Below are positions 1-30,000 of a stretch of 30,000 nucleotides of DNA, in pieces. Each line of letters opens with the position of its first letter. The first letter of the stretch is position 1. The stretch spans positions 1 through 30,000 of the forward strand of contig JAQGDQ010000963.1 in NCBI GenBank assembly GCA_030141605.1, given 5' to 3'. The stretch comes from Tubiluchus corallicola (Eukaryota; Priapulida; Priapulimorpha; Priapulimorphida; Tubiluchidae). The translations under genes were made by a program, and so were the position numbers. Under the pieces are notes generated by a model, which had not been told where the DNA came from, did not search any database, and was given only the letters and a program-made list of their open reading frames with translations.

Positions 1-630
1 AAATGTTTGGTAGCTTCTGTGTGCGTGCAGACAAAACTCAGTGTGCATAGAGGTGCCTATCACAGTGTAGGCCTACAGGGACCACACACAGTCACAGGCT
101 CTACACACAGGTCAACAGGTCTGAGTGCACAGCTATAGGACGCTGGTGTAGCAGCGGTACCATGCTGAAATTTGAGACTTTTTGAAAACTTTAGACTTTT
201 TTGTCCAAGGAAGTATCGTTCCACATTTCATTTGACATTATTTTCTGCGTATTATTTTCTTAAAACTTGTGTGTGATAAATTTCTGTAAATAACAATTTA
301 GTTAGAGGCACATTAATAACGTTAGGTTAACTGAGAGTTAATTTTCTCATTATTGCTCTGTCATCTACGCCGTCCTACACACATGCTAATTATAGGCCTG
401 CATGCAGTATAATAGGGGTTAAAATTGGCTTAACCATTATTTAACCACTTCGGATACCTTGCCCTCCCAGAAAATTTTTGCGCTGGGTTGCTATAGCAAC
501 CGCAAAGCAAAATTTTTATTCAATAGCCTGTTTCAAATTCTTCGACTATTTCAAATTCAGATAATGAAAAAAACAAAACTTTGTTCTTATACGATTCAGT
601 TTTACCTTGCTATTCATTTGCGTTAATTTA
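1..630. other. Intergenic, no gene recognised
   Basis: Contains CA-rich sequence near 60-120 and otherwise AT-rich DNA. No coding similarity, RNA gene or element ends were recognised on either strand. Confidence 0.6.
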
Positions 631-1180
631 TAGCTAACAAAAATGATTTAAATAAATTACATTAGTTTAAGAAAGTAAAATCTGAAAATTTAATTTTTTT
701 AAACTATATTTTTCGTATTATATTTCTTTTAAGGTCAAGGACTTAAAATGAAGCATTTTTAACAATAAACATTAGCATGATTGTATGATTTTATGCTTCG
801 ATCATACTATCTTCAATGTGTATTTAGTAATCATTGAAATAGTTTAGATTTAAGAGAGCCCTGTTCTGCAAATATGTAAACTTTCAGTTAACAAAAATGT
901 TTTAAATAAATTATAATAATCTGGGAATATTTTTTAAGAAGCAATATTTAAAAATTTCAAATTTAAATTTAAAAAAAATTAATTTAAATTTTCTTAAAAT
1001 GAAACGTTTTAGTCATAAAACATCAGCATGTTTGCATGACATGTTTCGATAATATTACCTTCCCTGTGTATCTAAACTGTAAAAGTAACTGTTAATCACC
1101 GAAACAGTTTACATTTAAGAACACCCTGCTGTGTAAATATGTAAAGTTCCAGCTAACAAAAGTGTTTGGAATAAATTCTG
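631..1180. repeat. Degenerate tandem repeat, ~250-265 bp period
   Basis: The motif AGCTAACAAAA or close variants followed by AAATAAATT recurs at 633, 886 and 1151. Between these markers the two intervals share an ordered series of words: an AT-rich stretch, AAAATGAA, a CATNAGCATG box, a TTTCGAT/CTTCGAT box, a TGTGTAT box, GAAA(C/T)AGTTTA and AAATATGTAAA. They are therefore two diverged copies plus the start of a third. It looks like an old satellite remnant. Confidence 0.7.
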
Positions 1181-1499
1181 ATCAGCTCAACTCAAATCAA
1201 TCTATTTATATCTGACGTAAATAACAAACATATTAGCATACAAGTAAAATTACGAGTATATATTAGTAAAAAAAAACCACCTAAATGGGACGGGGTGGCG
1301 AAAACGTGACGTTACCGAATTAGACACCCCTAATAGTTTATGAGCATACTACACGTGGGACGAAAAGTAAAAAAATCGGTTACCTTCACGTAACATGGGA
1401 TTCATCTAATAAACACCCAAAATAGCACTACAGATTTATGCCATGTAGTTGCCTGTGTCCGCCATGTTGAAAGTTTTAAAACTATTTTATTACCTCACA

Positions 1500-1860
1500 A
1501 GTTTGTACGAATATAACAACAGTCGGTAATAATAGTATAAAATACTTACACCCGAGTCTTCTAAATAACATTATTCAAGTAAAAAACATAAATGACAATA
1601 ATAATTCACACAGTACAATAATAATATTAACACTTTACACTACAAAAAAGGGAAGACGCCATTCTTACAGCCGCTCAAGCAAAAAGCAGGCTGTACCTCG
1701 CTTGTCACGCGCCTTTATACCTGGCGTGGCTTCGTCCACTCTGAGCAACAAAAGTGGTGTTGTTATCTGTGATACTTCCTGTTCCCTGTAATAGAATGTG
1801 ATGCACAGAGCAGGTCTGCTTGTAGAGTCGGCATTGTTTAGTAGTAATCTTAAGCTAACG
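1500..1860 (-). promoter_or_regulatory. Possible LTR or promoter fragment (TATA box, - strand)
   Basis: Read on the - strand, a GC-rich patch near 1700-1740 contains GGTATAAAGGCGCG, a good TATA box. About 60 bp downstream an ATG opens only an 11-codon frame. The region then becomes AT-rich. This arrangement is typical of an LTR U3/R or an orphan promoter, but no element ends or coding region confirm it. Confidence 0.25.
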
Positions 1861-1959
1861 TGTTTAGTTCAATACAAAAGTTTTATCAACTGTTAATGCC
1901 TATGTGGGCCGAAAATGAGTCTTATTCGTTAACCACCTTCCCACTTACTCTACCAGGCC

Positions 1960-2290
1960 CCGATGTTTCATTCCCATTTCCTCTTTCTCTATTTCTCTCC
2001 CCCTCTCTCTTTGTCTCTCCATTTTATTCTTTCTCTTCCTTTCTCTTTGTCACTCTCTCCTTTAATCCTCTCTACTCCCTCTCTGTGTGCGCCTACTTTC
2101 CCTCTCTTTTTCTCTCACCCTCTCTTTGTCTCTCTCACCTTCTCTACTTTATCTCTCTCATTTTCTTTCTCCCTCTCTCTTGCACCTTCACTTTTCCCTT
2201 CGTCTTTCGCCATTCTCCTCTCTCTCTCTCTCTCTCGCTTTCTCTCTCTCTCTTTCCCACTCTTTTTCTGGTTTTTAATTTTTTTCTCTT
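1960..2290. repeat. CT-rich polypyrimidine tract
   Basis: About 330 bp of imperfect CTCTTT/CTCTCC repeat, ending in cleaner (CT)n near 2218-2256. Open frames here translate to Ser/Leu/Phe/Pro runs and are an effect of composition. Confidence 0.9.
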
Positions 2291-2374
2291 TATTTCTGTG
2301 AGCTTGAACTGTTGTGTGTATGTGTGTTATTGAAAATTATGTTAGTTTGTGACGTCGTTAAAAAGTGGGGTCGA

Positions 2375-2480
2375 TCACCGTTAATTAAGTTTTTAATCTA
2401 TTGTTTAATTATCAGAAACACTTTTGTAACAAGGATTGTGTTAAAATATATTCTTTTTATCCTACTTGATAATGGGGTAG
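2375..2480 (+). repeat. Dispersed repeat also found inverted at ~10260-10370
   Basis: The stretch with TTAATTA, AATCTATT, TTTAATTATCAGAAA, GTGTTAAAAT and TTTTTAT matches the reverse complement of about 10260-10370 over roughly 100 bp. In the second copy it lies inside a large inverted-repeat element, so this is probably a fragment of the same mobile family. No coding capacity was recognised. Confidence 0.65.
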
Positions 2481-2740
2481 TATATGAAAAATCATCGTGT
2501 CTTTCTTTAAGCTCATTATTTACTCTTATAAGCAAATAAAACTGTTTTACAGCTAAGTTTAAAAATGCATAAAAGTTTATTAAGTTATAAAAATCGTTAT
2601 TAAAACAATCACGAGTATTGTGCAGTGTGACTATGACACAGACGCTACTGACATCACGAGGACGTTTTACAAAGTCACTCAGATCTAGAAAGTAATGCAT
2701 GGTTATTGTCTAATGAAAAAACAAAATTTACTGCCCTTAA

Positions 2741-2830
2741 CTCCTTCCTGACGGGCACATATTACCCCCGTCATCTGTGACGGCAAAATTATAGTAACGG
2801 AGTTGGCCGCTAAGTGGCAGCACATTACAA
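2741..2830. mobile_element. Left end of a TTAA-type element (piggyBac-like), partial
   Basis: TTAA at 2737-2740 is followed by CTCCTTCCTGACGGGC, resembling the left end of the TTAA-flanked element at 27622. CCCGTC and GACGG form a short internal inverted pair. No matching right end was seen. Confidence 0.35.
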
Positions 2831-3090
2831 CAACTCTCATTTACAAATTCCCTTGGTAATCACATAAACAACATTATCAAACAATTCAAACTGTAAGTTC
2901 TATAAACGTTCACTAGAAAGAAAACCAATGTAAGCTATCACTACGAGGTTTTCAATGGTTTATTACGAAAGTGATGGTTATCGCCATAAATACCGTAAAA
3001 CTACTTCAAAACTACACTAAATGCTATCACAAAAGCTTGGGATTTATCAACCTCTACCCGACAAAACCAAATCTTCCAGAACGACAATAT
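2831..3090. other. Intergenic, nothing recognised
   Basis: AT-rich unique-looking sequence between the TTAA-type end and the pentanucleotide array. No feature was supported. Confidence 0.6.
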
Positions 3091-3093
3091 TTA

Positions 3094-3412
3094 GTATAAT
3101 ATAATACAATATAATATAATATGATATGATATGATATGATATGATATGATATGATATGATATGATATGATATGATATGATATGGTATGGTATGGTATGGT
3201 ATGGTATGGTATGGTATGGTATGGTATGGTATGGTATAGTGTAGTGTAGTGTAGTATAGTATAGTATAGTATAGTATAGTATAGTATAGTATAGTATAGT
3301 ATAGTATAGTATAGTATAGTATAGTATAGTATAGTATAGTATAGTATAGTATAGTATAGTATAGTATAACATAACATAACATAACATAACATAACATAAC
3401 ATAATATAATAC
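3094..3412. repeat. Pentanucleotide array in ordered variant blocks
   Basis: An uninterrupted 5-bp period runs about 320 bp. From left to right the unit changes in blocks: ATAAT, then about 12 ATGAT, about 11 ATGGT, a few GTAGT, about 22 ATAGT, about 8 ATAAC, and ATAAT again. Frames on the - strand give Tyr/Leu/His/Ile repeats and are not genes. The ATAGT variant reappears at the right end of the window. Confidence 0.97.
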
Positions 3413-4289
3413 AGTGGGACACTCCGCTTTCTCCCAATAATCTGGAATTATGGCGTGAGGCTGTGCAAATTATGAAATATATACAGGATGTAAGTGTGCG
3501 TAGATACATTTCTACCCATGACCCACAGTATGTGCTGATCTGCATCTCTCTCTGATGCATCTCAAAAGGCATATTACTATGTTACTCTATCTTCGGGTCT
3601 GTGATCGAACTTCTCTGGTTATCCAATGCAACTTCCTGTTCGCAAAGACGAGAGTGGTACCCCTGAGTGTGTCTGTAAGTGTTACAATGACGTGTTGAGT
3701 TGTGACAAGGTTTCAGGGGTTCTCTAAAAAAGTATTTTTGGACAGGATTCGGAATGTACACAACCACGTTTGTGTTCAATGCGAGGTTACAAAGTTTTTT
3801 TCAAAAAAGGTTATAAATCCTCAACCAACGGCCCAAATTGCTTGAAACACGGATGCAGACTATACCGGGTCCAGACCCATCATACGTGAAGTATTGACAT
3901 AGTAGAGAAATTTTAATAGCGACATTTTTGTTAGGTGAGCGAAAGCACTTTTATTAAAGGATAAGCTATTAACATAGTAGAAAAGTTCATTACTTTCTTG
4001 AGCGAGAATTCTTACACAAAGATGAAGGAACTTTGAAATGATCACACTAAAGGTGAAAATCTGGAAAACGTTTACATAATCATAAAAGCGTAATTATAAG
4101 TCCGTGTTAGATCTGTGTGATCCGTGATCTCCATGTCGGCAGCCTGCTTTGCCTTATATAGCGCACTGCCGAAACTTCTCGACCAAATGTTTGAGAACAA
4201 TCCAGACACTAATTAGACGCTAAGGCGATCATTCTTACGGAACATTCTACGATGTTCTGTGCAATTCTACTTGACGTCAGCGATCTCCG
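3413..4289. other. Intergenic, nothing recognised
   Basis: No coding similarity, RNA gene or element termini were recognised. Short open frames on the - strand at 3582-3779 and 3860-4045 have no family features. Confidence 0.6.
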
Positions 4290-4612
4290 CAACAAAACTG
4301 TGTCTTCATCATTCCTGATGTTTGATTAGCACTCTTCACCACATAGCACACTGGTTTGCAGATTTCAAATCATCAGTTATTGACACCCAAATCCTTTTCT
4401 TGTCTAATGGATGCCAACTGAAGTCCATTCCATGTAATACCTTTTACAAGGGTTGTTGTATCCAAATGCGGATGACCTTGCATTTATCGGCATTAAAAAT
4501 TATCTGCCAATCCACAATCTACCTGCATGACTCGTCGATATCACTTTGCAACTCACTAGCTTCATGCTCAGATGGTACCTGCCTATAAATTTTTGTGTTC
4601 ATCGGAAAACAA
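4290..4612 (-). mobile_element. CR1-like non-LTR retrotransposon, reverse transcriptase fragment (decayed)
   Basis: On the - strand the fragment starts near the catalytic box as FSDDTKIYRQV (one inserted base at the second Asp). It continues through ELQSDIDESCR, a stop, IVDWQIIFNADKCKVI and RIGYNNP-like residues, then a KDLGV-like segment, DDLKSANQC and VKSANQ. The order matches the palm/thumb region of CR1/L2/Jockey-type RTs (FADDTKIYR..LQ.DLD..W..W.M.FN..KC.V..G......EKDLGV..S.DLK.S.QC..A..KAN). Several stops and frame changes show it is dead. The subfamily cannot be set from the sequence alone. Confidence 0.8.
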
Positions 4613-5070
4613 AAATACCTTAATTATTAACCATTATGAACTAAAACTTTACTTTGTAGCACACTTTACAAGATATTATAACAAACATATGACTCATATT
4701 GAACAACAATATTCCCTCTCCTATCCCATTTTGAGGAATAGCTCAAACAGCAATGGTATTTCTATTGAACTAAATTATATTATATGGAGTCTACTTAGCA
4801 AGCTGATGCGGATGTGATGAATGTAAAAAATGGGGCACGGCTTTCTAGCACAAGAAATTCTACCTTTAAGACAGCTCAGTAACTGCTTCAGTTTTCAATT
4901 GTTAATTCCAAAAGCTACAAACGATTAAACTGGAATGAAGTGTGACACCAACGTGCCCTGTACATCAGCCAACAATTGCCCACTCAATATCACAAAGGAA
5001 CAAAGTACTATTTGTGGTTTTCAATGTGCATTTAGAAACGAGTAAATTTTTATAAGCTTGCCATAAGAAC
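4613..5070. other. Intergenic, nothing recognised
   Basis: AT-rich sequence next to the LINE fragment. It may include more of the decayed LINE, but no motif could be placed. Confidence 0.5.
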
Positions 5071-5073
5071 AGA

Positions 5074-5215
5074 ATGGGTGAACATTGAACATTCGAGTTC
5101 AAACTCGACTCGAACGCAAATTTATAGATTCGAATGATTCAGCACTTCAGTCACATATGTTCTTTATCACTAAAAAAATTGAAAAAACGTGTAATTCGTA
5201 TAATATAGTCATTTT
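5074..5215 (+). mobile_element. Partial copy of the GGGTGA-type TIR element
   Basis: Begins TGGGTGAACATTGAACATTC and continues with TCGAGT/ACTCGA-rich sequence, then GAATGATTCAGCACTTCAG. The start resembles the left end of the complete element at 5558, and the later part matches the truncated copy at 12007. No right end is visible. Confidence 0.5.
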
Positions 5216-5557
5216 CTCTTTTGCTTTTTTGAAGTAGCGTACATCCATGTAAGAAGTGTGGTAGAATTTTTGTATATCAGCATCTTATATTAGTGTTCTA
5301 ACTAGTGGCGTGTTATGCAGGCCTAGCAAACGTAATTATCACATCTTGCAGCGTTTTTAAAATGACTCAAAAAGCTTTGAATAGCAGAGTGACAAAAATG
5401 TTTGAAACATGTTTTGCTGCTAATCTTGTGAATTGATTACAAAACGACAGTATGGGGTTCAAATTGCTACATGTGCATCATTTTAAAGCTTACAAATAAA
5501 TATTTTCAAAGACGATTTCACAAAAGTCATCAAAACGATTATCATAAACAACATAAA

Positions 5558-5921
5558 TATGGGTGAGCATTCTGAACTAGAAAGCAAGTTCGAATCGAAT
5601 CGAATTTATCTATTTCGAATTCAAATTGAAACGATTTTCTGTATTTTGAATCCCAACAAAATTTGAAACATTTTTAAACAAGTTTTCAAACCACTAATGA
5701 AAAGTGGACTCACAAAGGTCAAGCATATTACTTGATTTTGTACTGCCGTAAAACTGCTATTAGTTTGTTTAAAAAAATTCAGAGAAACGGCAGCTAGATT
5801 GTGATATTCAACGTTTGTGGCTGAAGTGCTGAATTATTCGAACTTGTGATTTTAGATTCGCAATTAGTTCTAACCAGAAAACTCGTTCGAATCGTTTTCG
5901 AACTTCGATGCTCACCCCCTA
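5558..5921. mobile_element. 364-bp hAT-like MITE with 8-bp target duplication
   Basis: The left end TATGGGTGAGCATTC and the reverse complement of the right end, TAGGGGGTGAGCATCGAA, form TIRs, both leading into TTCGAA-rich subterminal sequence. Flanks are AACATAAA (5550-5557) and ATCATAAA (5922-5929), 7 of 8 identical, as expected of an 8-bp hAT duplication. There is no coding capacity, so it would need a transposase from elsewhere. Confidence 0.75.
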
Positions 5922-5929
5922 ATCATAAA

Positions 5930-6224
5930 CTCATGCGTTTAAATCTATTGTGTAAGCTCATAACTTATAACCAGGTTAAAGTACAATAAAGCCAAGGTGA
6001 ATAAAAGTTTGTAGCTATCACCAACGGTGCGCTACTTTCGGAGAAGTTATGTTTACGATTGCAAAGCATGGTCTGAGAGTGATTACGTTTTTCGTGATTT
6101 GTTGGTTTTTTGAAAATATTTTAAAACCTAACCAATTTTATGCATTTAGTAAATAAATTAGTAAAGCGAAAAGAGGTTTATTCTACGCTGCTTAACAGTT
6201 TTAATACTTTCTGAAGTTTTCAAA
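5930..6224 (+). promoter_or_regulatory. URB1 upstream/5' UTR region
   Basis: The ~300 bp before the URB1 ATG hold no open frame in register (stop at 6162), no canonical TATA box at a convincing distance, and one locally CG-richer patch at about 6025-6045. The transcription start cannot be placed. Confidence 0.35.
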
Positions 6225-28647
<22,423 letters not shown>

Positions 28648-28976
28648 GTATGTAATATTTAGATTGTAATGGTGAATTACTCGTAGTGAATTTTAGCAGT
28701 ATATTATCACAGATATCTCACGAAAGCAACTGTTTTACAAACGGTAGTTGTAAATGCTATCATTTCAGCCGCGTTCCTCGTGGTTCATGACTTTTTTGCC
28801 CATCCGAAAATTTAAGGCCAACAGTAGACAGTTGTGCTTGAAAAACTCTGCAAAAGCTCGACAAATTGTCATAAGACATTTGTGGGTGCTTGCCTTTGTT
28901 ATAAATAGGTAGCTGCTTCGGCTTTTAAGCAACTAATGCATAATTAAGTCCACATGAAACAACTAAAGTTACTGAA

Positions 28977-29040
28977 CAGATGCGGCAGACGGCTTTGCTT
29001 TACTCAGATGTCACAGGACGGTTGTAGTTAAGACGCGTGT
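28977..29040 (+). repeat. Dispersed repeat family, copy C fragment (intron 15)
   Basis: CAGACGGCTTTGCTTT, AGATGTCAC and GGTTGTAGTTAAG match the first part of copy A at 7490-7545. Confidence 0.6.
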
Positions 29041-29925
29041 GCAGAGCCAAAGACAAAATATTATTCTTTAAAATCAATCTTTTAGAAAACTTATAAATGT
29101 TTAAGGTCTGTTGCCGGAGTCTCAAAATTCCGCATTCGACTTCGCCAAACTGTCGCAAAGTTGCCTGCACGCGTGCGAACGCGTCCTCGATTATTTGCGA
29201 TGCCCGTCAACGAATTAAAAAACTTATGAAAACTTTGTGAAGATCTTGAGATGCTTTAGAGACCGCTGCTACGGCTTTGCGACCGTTTTTCAACATTTTG
29301 GAGAACCTCAACTGACCCGCACTTCTTTTTGCAGATCGTCAGGAAACGATCGCAATATACCCACGCGCAAATGTCGTGTAACATTCGCCTTTTCGCATAA
29401 GTGTCACAGAAGTCACCAAACACGTGTAAACATGTCTTCCAACACTAGCAATTTTCGTTAGAGAAAAAGCCCGAATTTGGCAAAAAGCTGGCGAAAATTG
29501 CGCAAAATTATTTAGAACTTCACGCGAATGATTTGAGACAAAACGTATCTGGGAGAATTTTTTGGAGACTGTTGTACTTTGATCTCCGTCAAGGAATTTG
29601 AAGGTCCCTTGAAACACTTGAAGAATTGCTGTAATGATTTGTCATAAAGATTTTAATTGTAATACATTTCATTAAAAATAACGAATGATATTAAATGTTT
29701 TCGTTTACAAATGTACTTAGATAATATAATTTATAATATTGGATGCAGCTTGTTTATTATAGGTGTAATATTCTATTTTTACAGTATTGTCTGTTTGTTG
29801 TTGATGTGTTTGTTTATTAGGCTTGTTTATTACTAATGTAATTTTGTAATTGTTTGCAGTTTGTTGCTTGTAATTATTTCTAATTTATTGAATCATATGT
29901 ATATATAATAATAGGATTTATAATA
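29041..29925 (+). other. Start of URB1 intron 15, nothing coding recognised
   Basis: About 29105-29620 is locally richer in CG dinucleotides (GCACGCGTGCGAACGCG near 29167) than the surrounding introns, then the sequence becomes very AT-rich. Short frames on both strands (29237-29461, 29339-29617) have no family features. Confidence 0.5.
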
Positions 29926-30000
29926 TAATAATATAATATAATATAGTATAGTATAGTATAGTATAGTATAGTATAGTATAGTATAGTATAGTACAGTACA
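29926..30000. repeat. Pentanucleotide ATAGT array, cut by window end
   Basis: ATAAT units pass into ATAGT units and then ACAGT, the same 5-bp family and variants as at 3094-3412. Confidence 0.95.

Noticed and set aside
1860-2333. Open frames of 157, 112 and 63 aa rich in Ser/Leu/Phe
   Set aside because: They come from a polypyrimidine repeat and exist in three overlapping frames.
3047-3572. Tyr/Leu/His/Ile repeat proteins of up to 172 aa on the - strand
   Set aside because: A stop-free 5-bp microsatellite gives open frames in all registers; there is no family likeness.

Overview
The window looks like intron-rich, AT-rich DNA from an animal, most likely an invertebrate. It holds one recognisable protein-coding gene, the 5' part of a URB1 (NPA1) homologue. 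This is the nucleolar HEAT/ARM-type protein needed for early 60S ribosomal subunit assembly. Fifteen exons on the + strand (6225 to 28647) splice into one continuous frame of 687 codons, with all intron phases compatible. They align along their whole length with the N-terminal third of animal URB1 proteins as I know them. The gene continues past the right edge. I cannot name the species: the protein is clearly URB1 but diverged from vertebrates, and the repeats (hAT, piggyBac, pogo, Tc1/mariner-type and CR1-like elements) occur in many invertebrates.

Layout. Positions 1-6200 are intergenic: a degenerate ~250-bp tandem repeat, a possible LTR or promoter fragment, a CT-rich tract, a pentanucleotide array built of ordered variant blocks, a decayed CR1-like LINE reverse-transcriptase fragment on the - strand, and a 364-bp TIR element with an 8-bp target duplication. 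From 6225 onward URB1 exons of 83-233 bp alternate with introns of about 0.5-2.9 kb. Most introns carry identifiable mobile or tandem-repeat DNA: a piggyBac-type MITE with TTAA duplication (intron 1), a dispersed repeat (intron 2), a large inverted-repeat element (intron 4), a minisatellite and nested elements (intron 5), a hAT MITE and an internally deleted Tc1/mariner element (intron 6), a ~870-bp GTA/GTG tract (intron 7), a tRNA-derived SINE and a second hAT MITE (intron 8), a pogo/Tigger MITE (intron 9), a compound 115-bp plus (CT)n satellite (intron 11), a 16-copy tandem duplication of an exon-intron boundary and a third hAT MITE (exon 13/intron 13), and an inverted-repeat element and a large TTAA-flanked element (intron 14).

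The most unusual feature is at 23.97-25.98 kb. The 3' end of URB1 exon 13, its 5' splice site and about 45 bp of intron are amplified into 16 units with a 120-bp (40-codon) period. The early units are stop-free in the URB1 frame, so each decoy donor could in principle add 40-residue repeats to the protein. No prokaryotic-type system, CRISPR array or second cellular gene was found.
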